Below are positions 8,293 through 16,835 of a DNA stretch of 64,000 nucleotides, in pieces. Both the position numbers and the translations under genes were made by a program. Position 1 is the first letter of the stretch, and the number at the start of each line of letters is the position of its first letter. Source of the stretch: an uncultured Desulfosporosinus sp. GTDB lineage: Bacteria > Bacillota > Desulfitobacteriia > Desulfitobacteriales > Desulfitobacteriaceae. The stretch covers positions 27,627 to 91,626 of the forward strand of contig CAKMJS010000011.1 in assembly GCA_927405585.1 (NCBI GenBank), in the 5' to 3' direction. A model generated the notes under the pieces. The model saw only the letters and a program-made list of their open reading frames with translations, was not told the origin of the DNA and did no database searches.

Positions 8293-8322
8293 AATCTTCT
8301 TCCAGACTGGTCATAACATGTT
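8235..8322. promoter_or_regulatory. Repeated operator-like sites before the GntR gene
   Basis: AACTGGTTATAACATGTT (8235-8252) and GACTGGTCATAACATGTT (8305-8322) are two 18-bp copies 70 bp apart, partly palindromic (AAC...GTTATAAC...GTT in the first). They lie immediately upstream of the regulator gene and are probably sites for its own product. A related CTGGT/ACCAG palindrome occurs at 15039-15070. Confidence 0.55.
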
Positions 8323-8360
8323 TATAAACTATGGATAATATTAAGGAGGGAAGTAGTAAC

Positions 8361-9110
8361 TTGGCAATTAGTAATGGACCGACTCCTTATTATCAGCAAC
8401 TAAAACAACATCTTCGCTCTCAAATTGTAACAGGAAACTTACGGGCCCATCAACAAGTACCTTCAGAGCGAGAACTATGTGAGCAGTTTAAATTAAGTCG
8501 GACTACCATTCGCCAGGCTCTTAGCGAGGCGGAACGGGAAGGGTTAATCTATAAAGTTCATGGCAAAGGAACCTTTGTTGCCGCTCGCAAAATTGATCAG
8601 GGATTATTAACCATTAGTAGTTTCGAAGATACCATTATAGCTCTGGGTTTGCGACCGAAAGTAACAGTATTGTCTGTAGATAAGATTCAACCGGATTTAG
8701 AAATTAATACAATTCTTCGATTGGAAATGACCAGTGAATTGACTAAGATATCACTTCTGGGCTATGCGGACGAAGAACCAGTTGTTTTTTATGAAACATA
8801 TCTTGCGGCGCATATTGGAGAACCAGTTGCGGAAGAAGCTGTCAATTGGGTGAAAAAAGGATTGTCTTTTTCGACATATCAGTTGTATCACGATCGGTTA
8901 GGAATACATCCCCAGGTTACTAATCAGACTATCGAAGTCATTGCGGCGGATGCTATCACTGCTGAACTCTTAAAAGTTAAGAAAAGCACACCCATGTTTT
9001 TAACGACATCCATTGTATATGCTGAAAATAACCAACCGGTGGAATATAAGAAAGCCATCTACCGGGGAGACAAGTTCAAGTTCAATATTAGTAGGAAACA
9101 TGTTTATTAG
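8361..9110 (+). CDS. GntR-family regulator, HutC/UTRA subfamily
   Basis: This is a DNA-binding repressor with 249 residues from the TTG at 8361. AGGAGGG (8344-8350) precedes that codon by 10 nt; the ATG at 8331 has no ribosome site. The N-terminal winged helix contains QVPSERELCEQFKLSRTTIRQAL and EGLIYKVHGKGTFVA, typical of GntR. The C-terminal ~150 residues form a UTRA ligand domain (SFEDTIIALGLRPKV..., then YELTYLAAHI-like and PVEYKKAIYRGDKFKF). Such proteins are usually released from DNA by a small metabolite of the pathway they control. Next to it lie the peptide-type importer and the AtuA/DUF4387/C26 genes, the likely targets. Confidence 0.88.
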   Translation: MAISNGPTPYYQQLKQHLRSQIVTGNLRAHQQVPSERELCEQFKLSRTTIRQALSEAEREGLIYKVHGKGTFVAARKIDQGLLTISSFEDTIIALGLRPKVTVLSVDKIQPDLEINTILRLEMTSELTKISLLGYADEEPVVFYETYLAAHIGEPVAEEAVNWVKKGLSFSTYQLYHDRLGIHPQVTNQTIEVIAADAITAELLKVKKSTPMFLTTSIVYAENNQPVEYKKAIYRGDKFKFNISRKHVY

Positions 9111-9390
9111 GGAACATTCTAATTCAGAGAGTAGCTGGACATAGTGCTTCCTTCCCTAGCGTTATTAAAAAAGAGTGAGAAGAAGGCTACCCACGGTCAA
9201 ATGGTATAATGCCTCTTCAACACTCAATTAGAGACTAAGCTGAACTACTAATCAATAATTCAGCACGTCTATTATATTGACATAACTACGCAAAATTTAC
9301 AAGATTTTAGATTGACTATAAGTGTCAAATCGACTGAATTTTACAAGTAACTAAATACTTATTTACCAAGACTTTAAAAGGAGGTTCTAA

Positions 9391-10989
9391 ATGAATAAGA
9401 AGACATTAAAAGTCACTGCTATATTGTTGGTTCTAGGTATGATTATGCTTACCGGCTGCGGAACAAAGGCAGCAAGTGTCGAAAAACCGGCTGCAACTAC
9501 GTTAAATGGGCAAAATGTTGATCCAAATGCTACTATTACCGTGGGTTTAAGCGCCTCAGTACTTACCCTAGATCCTGCTAATCATCGAGATCGAAATACT
9601 GAAACCGTTATACGTAATATGTTTGATGGTTTAGTGACTAGGACGGTGGACGGCAAAATAGTTCCGGAGATTGCTGAATCCTGGAAATTGAATAGTCCAA
9701 CGGTTTGGGAATTTAAAATTCGGAAAGGGATAACCTTCCATGACGGCAGTCCTTTGACGGCGGACGATGTACAATTTACCTTTGAACGAATTCTTAAAGA
9801 AGGAGCTCTTGGTAATAACCTGTCTTCCCCTCGTAAAGGCTTACTAGGACCTGTTACATCGGTTGTTAAAGTGGACGATTTTACCGTTCAATTTAATCTT
9901 TCTTCCCCTTGGCCTATTATGGAACAGATGCTCCCACACCAGCAGATCGTTCCCAAAGCCTATGTTGAAAAGGTGGGCAGTGAGGAATTTGCCAAGAAAC
10001 CAATTGGGGCAGGTCCATTTAAGTTTGTAGAAGGAAAACTAGACGAAAGAATTGTAATGGAAAGATACGATAAATACTATGGAGGGTCACCCGATTTGAA
10101 ACCCGTGGGTCTTGCCCAGGCCAAAACTGTTATATTCGAAGTAATTCCAGAGACTTCAACACGTCTAGCTTCCCTAATGTCTGGGCAAATTCAGATTAGC
10201 CAGAAGGTTCCCGCGGATATGATTGATAAAGTCAAAGCGGATAATAATTTATTGATTAAGTCTGCAGAAGGAACAACTGTAACTATGTTTCAGATGAACT
10301 TGAAACAAAAGCCATTTGATAATGTTAAGGTCCGTCAGGCTATGAACTATGCCGTTAATATTCAGCAAATTGTGGATACAGCACTTGGCGGCAATGCTGT
10401 GCGTCTGGCCGGTCCCGTACTAGCGACCAGCTTTGCTGTTAATAAGGACCTGAAACCGTATCCCTATGACACAGCCAAGGCTAAACAACTGTTAAGTGAA
10501 GCCGGTTATCCGAATGGCTTTGCTCTGGTCATTGATACAGAAGCTGACTTGAAAACCATTGCTGAAGCAGCCGCTGCTGATTTGCAAAAAGTAGGGATTA
10601 ATGCCACTGTAAGAATTTGGGATTGGGGTGTCTTAAAGCCCCTTCTACTCAAAGGTGAACGCAGTATGGCGCTGACAACTTTTGGAAACTCAACACAGGA
10701 CCCCTCCGATTTTCTGGAACCTACACTTAAAGCAGGCGGCGGTGGAAATTATAGTCATTATGCTAATCCTGAGGCCGCTACACTTATAGATCAGGCCAAA
10801 ATAAGCTTGGTTGAAAGTGAAAGAAAAGACTTGTATGTTAAAGCACAGGCGATTATCTATAACGAAGCTCCCTGGGTTTTCGGGTACGCGATGAAACAAA
10901 CCGAAGCTAGTAGTAAAAAAATTGTTAATTGGGAATCCAGTATGGACAGTCGAATTAACTTGCATGATGTGGGCATTTTAGCAAAGTAA
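9391..10989 (+). CDS. Dpp/Opp-type ABC transporter substrate-binding lipoprotein
   Basis: This extracellular solute-binding protein family 5 member has 532 residues. A lipoprotein signal ends at LTGC, and the mature part contains the family signature EIAESWKLNSPTVWEFKIRKGITFHDG. KGGAGG-like site AAAGGAGG lies before the ATG. Family 5 proteins bind di- or oligopeptides, nickel chelates, glutathione or opines; the ligand is not predictable here. It is followed by an mRNA hairpin and then by permease and ATPase genes. The 280-bp upstream gap has no gene; TTGAC-N7-GTCAA (9312-9328) is a small inverted repeat that might be an operator. Confidence 0.88.
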   Translation: MNKKTLKVTAILLVLGMIMLTGCGTKAASVEKPAATTLNGQNVDPNATITVGLSASVLTLDPANHRDRNTETVIRNMFDGLVTRTVDGKIVPEIAESWKLNSPTVWEFKIRKGITFHDGSPLTADDVQFTFERILKEGALGNNLSSPRKGLLGPVTSVVKVDDFTVQFNLSSPWPIMEQMLPHQQIVPKAYVEKVGSEEFAKKPIGAGPFKFVEGKLDERIVMERYDKYYGGSPDLKPVGLAQAKTVIFEVIPETSTRLASLMSGQIQISQKVPADMIDKVKADNNLLIKSAEGTTVTMFQMNLKQKPFDNVKVRQAMNYAVNIQQIVDTALGGNAVRLAGPVLATSFAVNKDLKPYPYDTAKAKQLLSEAGYPNGFALVIDTEADLKTIAEAAAADLQKVGINATVRIWDWGVLKPLLLKGERSMALTTFGNSTQDPSDFLEPTLKAGGGGNYSHYANPEAATLIDQAKISLVESERKDLYVKAQAIIYNEAPWVFGYAMKQTEASSKKIVNWESSMDSRINLHDVGILAK

Positions 10990-11008
10990 TATTTCCAATA
11001 ATGTTAAA

Positions 11009-11040
11009 AGAGGGTAGAAGCGTTTAAGCTTTTACCCTCT
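11009..11040 (+). terminator. Intra-operon hairpin after the binding-protein gene
   Basis: A 12-13-bp stem (11009-11021 with 11028-11040, one G-T pair) closes a 6-nt loop 20 bp after the stop codon. No T-tract follows, so it more likely stabilises the 3' end of the binding-protein transcript than ends transcription. Confidence 0.55.
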
Positions 11041-11081
11041 GGCCCAAGTTTTGGAGCTCAAAGGAAAGAGGGTGAAAGTAA

Positions 11082-12092
11082 ATGCGGGCTGTAAAAATTG
11101 TGGAAAGGGTTTTGGCAACAATTCCAATCATGATTGGCGTAGCTATTTTGGTTTTTCTCTTTATGCGCTTCACCCCCGGTGATCCCGTGGATCTGATGAT
11201 GGGGAAAGATGGTAATGTCAGTGCTCAGGAAGTAGCCACTTTACGTGCTCAGTTTAATTTAGATGAGCCGATATACGTTCAACTTTTTGATTATCTCCAT
11301 AAAGCTTCCCAAGGTGATCTGGGTTTATCCTTTAAGAAGAATAGGCCAGTCATTGAGTTAGTTAAGGAAGCTTTACCGGCAACCGTTGAATTGTCTTTGG
11401 TGGCCGTTGTCATTTCTCTCTTTATAGCGATTCCGATCGGGGTTTATTCGGCAGTTAAACAGAACTCCCTAATCGACCGAGCAAGTATGGGAATATCATT
11501 TTTGGGGGTATCCATGCCGGCCTTTTGGTTAGGTATTGTGCTAATCTTGATCTTCTCAGTCAAATTGGGGATTAGTCCTGCCCAAGGCAGGATTGATTAT
11601 GGAGTCGGATTGGATAAAGTTACTGGATTTTATCTCTTAGACAGCATACTCACTGGAAACTTTCAGGCCTTTAAGAGTACCTTGAGTCATTTATTATTAC
11701 CGGCGATCACTTTGGGTGCGACTTTAGCTGCCATTGTTACCAGGGTGGTACGTTCCAGTATGCTTGAGGTGTTACGTCAGGATTATATTGTCATGGCTCG
11801 AGCGAAAGGCATGTCGGAGTTTAAGGTTGTGGTCAAGCATGCTTTGCGCAATGCCCTGATTCCAACAGTTACTGTTGTGGGGTTAGAAATTGGTGTTCTG
11901 CTGGGCGGGAATATGATCGTGGAAACGGTCTTTGGGTGGCCCGGTTTAGGCAGAATCGCAGTAGAAGCTATTTTTAACCGTGATTATCCACTAGTCCAGG
12001 GAGTGGTTATGTTTTATGCCATCGTCTTTGTCATGGCGAATTTGATTGTTGATATTCTATATACCTACATTAATCCAAAAATCTCAATATAG
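11082..12092 (+). CDS. dppB: Dpp/Opp-type ABC transporter permease (DppB type)
   Basis: This 336-residue inner-membrane permease has an N-terminal helix followed by FTPGDPVDLMMGKDG, typical of the DppB/OppB N-terminal region, then five more helices. The ATPase-coupling loop is at DYIVMARAKGMSEFKVVVKHALRNALIP. GAGGGTG precedes the ATG. It lies in a five-gene importer operon and pairs with the next permease. Confidence 0.9.
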   Translation: MRAVKIVERVLATIPIMIGVAILVFLFMRFTPGDPVDLMMGKDGNVSAQEVATLRAQFNLDEPIYVQLFDYLHKASQGDLGLSFKKNRPVIELVKEALPATVELSLVAVVISLFIAIPIGVYSAVKQNSLIDRASMGISFLGVSMPAFWLGIVLILIFSVKLGISPAQGRIDYGVGLDKVTGFYLLDSILTGNFQAFKSTLSHLLLPAITLGATLAAIVTRVVRSSMLEVLRQDYIVMARAKGMSEFKVVVKHALRNALIPTVTVVGLEIGVLLGGNMIVETVFGWPGLGRIAVEAIFNRDYPLVQGVVMFYAIVFVMANLIVDILYTYINPKISI

Positions 12093-12103
12093 GATGTGAG
12101 AGA

Positions 12104-12997
12104 GTGGAAACACATTTGCGATCGTTGCGGTTATTTGGGCAAAACTTGCAAGCTTTTTTTTCCCAATTGAAAAAACATCCTTCAGCTTGGCTGGGTGGTA
12201 TCGTCATCTTGCTATATGTAGCGATGGCTATAATTGCTCCTCTTTTAGCTCCTCACTCTCCGATTGGAACCGATTTGCAACTTAGACTTATACCACCATT
12301 CTGGCAGGATGGAGGAACGTGGAGTCATTTTTTTGGAACGGATGTCCTGGGGATGGATCTGCTTTCGCGGATTATTTATGGGGCGAGAATTTCCCTGTTG
12401 ATAGGGTTTCTAGCTGTAGGTATCTCTGTCTTAATCGGAGTTGTTTTAGGAATGTTAGCAGGTTATTTTCGTGGATTTTTTGACGAGATTATCTCTCGGT
12501 TTGCTGAGTTACTGATGGCCTTTCCGTTCCTGATTTTTGCAATTGGTATTATGGCTGTCTTAGGACCGGGGTTTGGTAATCTATTACTGGCTTTAACCTT
12601 TAAAGGGTGGGTAGAATTCTTTCGTTTAGTTCGAGGCGAGATGATGGTGGAAAAAACTAAGGAATATGTTGAAGCAGCTACAGCTTTAGGTGTAAGTCAT
12701 TTGCGGATTATTATTAGTGAGATTCTGCCGAATGTTGTCCATTCGATTCTGGTGTTGGGGACTCTGCGTTTAGGGTATATGATAATCATGGAAGCTTCTT
12801 TAAGTTTCCTAGGGTTGGGCATACAACCTCCAACGCCTGCTTGGGGATCGATGATTAGTGCTGGCAGGGATTATATGATGACTGCCTGGTGGATCTCCAC
12901 GATTCCAGGAATTGCATTGTTAATTTTGGTATTAAGTATTAACCTTTTCGGAGAAGGGCTGAGAGATGTGTCAGACCCTCGCTTAAAACGGGGTTAA
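12104..12997 (+). CDS. dppC: Dpp/Opp-type ABC transporter permease (DppC type)
   Basis: This partner permease has 297 residues. It shows an N-terminal helix, the LAPHSPIGTDLQ and FFGTDVLGMDLLSRIIYGAR stretches typical of DppC/OppC, and the coupling loop EYVEAATALGVSHLRIIISEILPN. The start is GTG, 11 nt after the dppB stop, with only a weak ribosome site, so translation is probably coupled. It forms the heterodimeric channel with the preceding protein. Confidence 0.9.
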   Translation: METHLRSLRLFGQNLQAFFSQLKKHPSAWLGGIVILLYVAMAIIAPLLAPHSPIGTDLQLRLIPPFWQDGGTWSHFFGTDVLGMDLLSRIIYGARISLLIGFLAVGISVLIGVVLGMLAGYFRGFFDEIISRFAELLMAFPFLIFAIGIMAVLGPGFGNLLLALTFKGWVEFFRLVRGEMMVEKTKEYVEAATALGVSHLRIIISEILPNVVHSILVLGTLRLGYMIIMEASLSFLGLGIQPPTPAWGSMISAGRDYMMTAWWISTIPGIALLILVLSINLFGEGLRDVSDPRLKRG

Positions 12998-13015
12998 TGT
13001 GGAAGGGGGGAAAAG

Positions 13016-14008
13016 ATGCTACAAGTCAAAGATCTAACCATGGTTTACGAGACCGATCGGGGCAAAGTTAAGGCTGTTAACGGAGTTAATTTCTCTATTG
13101 GTCACGGGGAGGTTCTAGGTCTTGTGGGTGAGTCGGGTTGCGGGAAGAGTGCTACACTTCTAACCCTTCTTGGATTAGTTCCGTATCCCGGTAAAATAAC
13201 CAGCGGAGAAATTCTCTTCAACGGAGAGGACTTACGCAAAAAATCTCCAACCGAAATGCGAAATATTCGAGGAAAAGATATTGCTATGATTTTCCAGGAT
13301 CCCATGACCGCGTTAAATCCTGTGTTTAAGGTAGGAGAACAAATCCGGGAGACGTTAAGGATCCATGGGCTAATGCAGGAACAGAAAGGCTCCTGGTGGT
13401 CCCGCAGGAAGAAACAGAACCACAATGAAAGGGAGCGGGTCATGGAGTTAATGAAAGAAGTCGGTATTCCTTCCCCGGATGAACGCTTCTTCGAATATCC
13501 CCACCAATTTAGCGGAGGTATGCAGCAAAGAGTGGTTATCGCCATCGCCTTGGCCTGTTCTGCCCAACTCTTGCTTGCCGATGAGCCCACGACGGCGCTA
13601 GATGTGACAATTCAGGCTCAAATACTGGAACTTCTGAATAAGATTAATAGAGAACGGGAGACAGCCATTATCATGGTTACGCATAATCTGGGCATGGCAG
13701 CTGAGTTTTGCCAGAAAATTGCGGTCATGTATGCTGGTGAGATCGTGGAACAGGGGCCGACGGACGCAGTTCTGGAAAACCCAAAACATCCTTATACCCA
13801 AGGCCTTTTACAATCAATTCCCCGCATCAGTGAAAGAAAGCAAAGAATCGAGCCTATCCCTGGATCAGTTCCTGACCTAGCAACGTTAGATGAGACTTGT
13901 GCCTTTTATCCACGCTGTGGCAAACGCACTAAAGCTTGTCTACTGAAAAAGTATAACTTAGAGGATCTGGGCGAAGGCCATTCAGCTAAATGTGCCCTTT
14001 ATAGTTAA
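13016..14008 (+). CDS. dppD: Dpp/Opp-type ABC transporter ATPase (DppD type)
   Basis: This ATP-binding subunit has 330 residues. It carries Walker A GESGCGKSAT, signature FSGGMQQRVVIAIALA and Walker B LLLADEPTTALD. The C-terminal oligopeptide/dipeptide extension contains Cys residues in TCAFYPRCGKRTKACL, which in characterised relatives bind a 4Fe-4S cluster. A GGAAGGGGGG site precedes the ATG. It pairs with the next ATPase. Confidence 0.9.
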   Translation: MLQVKDLTMVYETDRGKVKAVNGVNFSIGHGEVLGLVGESGCGKSATLLTLLGLVPYPGKITSGEILFNGEDLRKKSPTEMRNIRGKDIAMIFQDPMTALNPVFKVGEQIRETLRIHGLMQEQKGSWWSRRKKQNHNERERVMELMKEVGIPSPDERFFEYPHQFSGGMQQRVVIAIALACSAQLLLADEPTTALDVTIQAQILELLNKINRERETAIIMVTHNLGMAAEFCQKIAVMYAGEIVEQGPTDAVLENPKHPYTQGLLQSIPRISERKQRIEPIPGSVPDLATLDETCAFYPRCGKRTKACLLKKYNLEDLGEGHSAKCALYS

Positions 14009-14035
14009 CTGACATTGGGGGAGGTGAAAGAGGAT

Positions 14036-15025
14036 ATGACAATAGCCCCTTTGGTAGAGCTACGTGCCATTAAAAAACATTATGTTATAAATAAGAGCTT
14101 TCTTGAGAAGGTTGCCGGAGCAAAAAAACAGATCATTAAAGCGGTTGATGGTGTGGATTTGCAGATTTTCAATGGCGAGATCTTAGGTTTAGTGGGCGAA
14201 AGTGGTTGCGGTAAGTCAACCTTAGGCCGAACGATTCTCCAGTTGCACAGAGCAACAGCAGGAGAGATATATTTTGAAGGAAAGTGTATTAATCATTTAA
14301 AAGGCCATGATTTGCGTAAATTTCGCCAAGATGCTCAAATCATCTTTCAGAATCCCTACTCATCATTAAATCCCCGTAAATCGGTAAGGCAGATCCTGTC
14401 GTTAGCGCTCCGCTCCAGGGGCCTTAAGGATTCCCTTGAACAGGAACGAGAAATCCGCCATCTGTTGAGCAGTGTGGGCTTGGCAGAACGGCAAATTGAT
14501 AATTACCCTCATCAATTTAGTGGCGGGCAGCGCCAGAGGATTGGTATTGCCAGGGCCTTAGCTATGAAACCCCGGTTTATTGTTGCGGATGAACCAGTTT
14601 CAGCACTAGATGTTTCGGTTCAGGCTCAGATTATTAATTTATTGGAAGAACTACAGCAGGAGTATAAGCTAACTTATCTCTTCGTAGCCCATGATTTAAG
14701 TGTAATTCACTATATTAGCGATAGAGTGGCGGTGATGTACTTAGGTAAGGTTGTGGAAATTGCCAAAACTGAAGAATTATTTAATAATCCGAGACACCCT
14801 TATACGCAGGCTTTAATATCGGCAATTCCCAGCGTAGATAAGGAACGAAGAAAAAACCGAATTATTCTAGAGGGAACGGTTCCAACCCCTTTGAATCCCC
14901 CATCCGGTTGCGCCTTTCATACGCGTTGCTTTTTGAAACTTGGGCAGATTTGTGAGACCAAAACACCAGAGTTGATTTACGATTCTATGGGTAATGGTGT
15001 TGCATGTCATTATGTTAAAGCCTGA
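14036..15025 (+). CDS. dppF: Dpp/Opp-type ABC transporter ATPase (DppF type)
   Basis: This second ATPase has 329 residues, with Walker A GESGCGKSTL, signature FSGGQRQRIGIARALA, Walker B FIVADEPVSALD and the C-terminal PSGCAFHTRC extension. The ATG at 14036 is preferred because GGGAGGTG lies 9 nt upstream. A frame from the TTG at 14015 would start in front of that site. It completes a full importer (binding protein, two permeases, two ATPases). Confidence 0.9.
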   Translation: MTIAPLVELRAIKKHYVINKSFLEKVAGAKKQIIKAVDGVDLQIFNGEILGLVGESGCGKSTLGRTILQLHRATAGEIYFEGKCINHLKGHDLRKFRQDAQIIFQNPYSSLNPRKSVRQILSLALRSRGLKDSLEQEREIRHLLSSVGLAERQIDNYPHQFSGGQRQRIGIARALAMKPRFIVADEPVSALDVSVQAQIINLLEELQQEYKLTYLFVAHDLSVIHYISDRVAVMYLGKVVEIAKTEELFNNPRHPYTQALISAIPSVDKERRKNRIILEGTVPTPLNPPSGCAFHTRCFLKLGQICETKTPELIYDSMGNGVACHYVKA

Positions 15026-15038
15026 TATTTTATTTGGT

Positions 15039-15070
15039 TCAACTGGTTACTACCAGCTACTACCAGTTGA
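15039..15070. promoter_or_regulatory. Operator-like inverted repeat before the AtuA-type gene
   Basis: TCAACTGGT (15039-15047) is repeated inverted as ACCAGTTGA (15062-15070). Inside lies CTGGT-TACT-ACCAG (15043-15056). The ACTGGT half-site is the same as in the repeats before the GntR gene, suggesting a second binding site of that regulator inside the operon. Confidence 0.5.
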
Positions 15071-15115
15071 TACTAATTTCTACAACTAGAATTATTTCGA
15101 AAGGAGTTAAAATTA

Positions 15116-16483
15116 ATGAAAAAGGAATTAACGTTTCTATGTCCCAACGGCCACCTTGGTTTCGCCCCGACTAAAGAGGGAAGTTTCTATCTGGGGGTCC
15201 AGGAAAAACCAGACTATATTCTATGTGATTCCGGTAGCGACGATATTGGTCCCGGCCCTTTAGGATCTGATATTTGTGCGAGCATGAAATCAACACAAAT
15301 TCACGATATTGAACTGATGTTTGTAGAAGCCCGGAAACTCGGTGTTCCAATGATTATCGGGTCAGCGGGGGATACAGGGAGTAATAGCAAAGTTGATATG
15401 TATGTAGATATTATTAAAGACTTGGCCATAAAACATGATGTTCCAAAGTTTAAGCTAGGCTATTTTTATTCTGAAGTTGATAAGCAATACTTGTTTACTA
15501 AAATGGACAAGGGAGAGAAGATTGAAGGGCTGGACGGTCGTAGTGATTTAACGAGAGAAGAGCTTGAAAAGACAGATCGCATCGTTGCTGTCGCAGGGGT
15601 CCATCCATATATTAAACTTTTAGAAATGGGCGCCGACGTTATCATAGGTGGGCGTTCAAGCGATGCCGTAATTTTTGCAGCTCCAGCGATTCAACAAGGT
15701 TTTTCCGAAGATTTAGCGTATTACTTAGGCAAAGTATTAGAATGTGCTTCGTTTTGCGCAGAACCCTATGGCGGCAAGGAATCAATCTTAGGCACGATTA
15801 GTGAAAATGATGTCAAGGTTAAAGCAATGCTACCTGAACAGAGATGTACTGTTGCTTCGGTAGCAGGACATGCAATGTATGAAAGAAGCAATCCATTTTT
15901 TGAGTATGTAGCTGGTGGATTGCTCGATATGACGCATTGTAACTATGAACAGTATGATGAAAAGACAACAAGGATAACAGGTCCAAAATTTGTCCCAATC
16001 GATGGGAGAGTAAAAGTTAAATTAGAGGGAGCCGGCAAAGTTGGAGAGCGATTTGTTGGAATCGCCGCAATTCGTGATCCTTATTCGATTAAGAATGTTG
16101 ATAAAATGATCGAATGGGCTAAAAGTCAGGTTCGCGAGGCATTCGGTGATACTGGATACGAGCTTCATTATATAGTTTATGGCAAAAATGGAGTTATGGG
16201 CGATATGGAACCCGTGAAAGAAATCAAATCACATGAACTCTGTATAGTTGTACAAGGCGTTGCTCCAACGAAACAAATGGCTGAGGAGGTCACGCTAACA
16301 GGTACTCGCCAGTTGTTTTATTCACGACTCCCAGAAGTTAAAGGCACAGCCGGTTCAGTTGCATTCATTTTGGACGAAGTTATTCAAGCTTCAGCTGCGT
16401 ATATGTGGACTTTAGATCATACCGTTGAGGTTGACGACCCCATGGAACTCTTTCCAGTCAATATGATTGAAATTGGAAGGTAA
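15116..16483 (+). CDS. AtuA-family (DUF1446) protein
   Basis: This 455-residue cytoplasmic protein belongs to the family named after AtuA of acyclic terpene utilisation. Typical stretches are CDSGSDDIGPGPLG near the N-terminus, IIGSAGDTGSN, ADVIIGGRSSDAVIFAAPAI and GGKESILGTI. No activity is established for most members, and nothing here points to terpenes. AAAGGAG lies 9 nt before the ATG. It is followed by DUF4387, its usual partner, and by a gamma-glutamyl hydrolase. With the peptide-type importer upstream, a role in catabolism of an imported compound is the simplest guess. Confidence 0.8.
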   Translation: MKKELTFLCPNGHLGFAPTKEGSFYLGVQEKPDYILCDSGSDDIGPGPLGSDICASMKSTQIHDIELMFVEARKLGVPMIIGSAGDTGSNSKVDMYVDIIKDLAIKHDVPKFKLGYFYSEVDKQYLFTKMDKGEKIEGLDGRSDLTREELEKTDRIVAVAGVHPYIKLLEMGADVIIGGRSSDAVIFAAPAIQQGFSEDLAYYLGKVLECASFCAEPYGGKESILGTISENDVKVKAMLPEQRCTVASVAGHAMYERSNPFFEYVAGGLLDMTHCNYEQYDEKTTRITGPKFVPIDGRVKVKLEGAGKVGERFVGIAAIRDPYSIKNVDKMIEWAKSQVREAFGDTGYELHYIVYGKNGVMGDMEPVKEIKSHELCIVVQGVAPTKQMAEEVTLTGTRQLFYSRLPEVKGTAGSVAFILDEVIQASAAYMWTLDHTVEVDDPMELFPVNMIEIGR

Positions 16484-16510
16484 AAAAGTAATTATTAAGG
16501 AGATGCAAGC

Positions 16511-16834
16511 ATGAAAACTAAAACACTGAATGATTTAGCTAAAACAATACGAAGTAAAAATGCGGGTACTGATAAGATTACCTTCGATATTATTTTTAGG
16601 GAAAAAGAAAATTATGAATTAGTTAAAAATAGCGGAGTTATCAACAAAAAGCTTATTGGTCAAATATACGGAATAGAGGAAAAAGAAATTTGTGATTTCG
16701 TGGAGTATGATCCGGCATATGCAATAAAATTTACAATCTATCGCAAAAAACCAAGTGGTAGTGCAGGAGAGACAGATATTTTCGGTTGCCAGCAATATCC
16801 CCCCTTACTTGATATTGAAATTCCGGTAGAATAA
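16511..16834 (+). CDS. DUF4387 protein, partner of the AtuA-family protein
   Basis: This small 107-residue protein matches the DUF4387 pattern: LNDLAKTIRSKNAGTDKITFDIIF at the start and an IYGI...DPAYAIKFTIYRKKPSGS-like middle. DUF4387 is normally encoded next to, or fused to, AtuA-family proteins, and probably forms a complex with them. AAGGAG precedes the ATG. The function is unknown. Confidence 0.78.
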   Translation: MKTKTLNDLAKTIRSKNAGTDKITFDIIFREKENYELVKNSGVINKKLIGQIYGIEEKEICDFVEYDPAYAIKFTIYRKKPSGSAGETDIFGCQQYPPLLDIEIPVE

Positions 16835-16835
16835 T

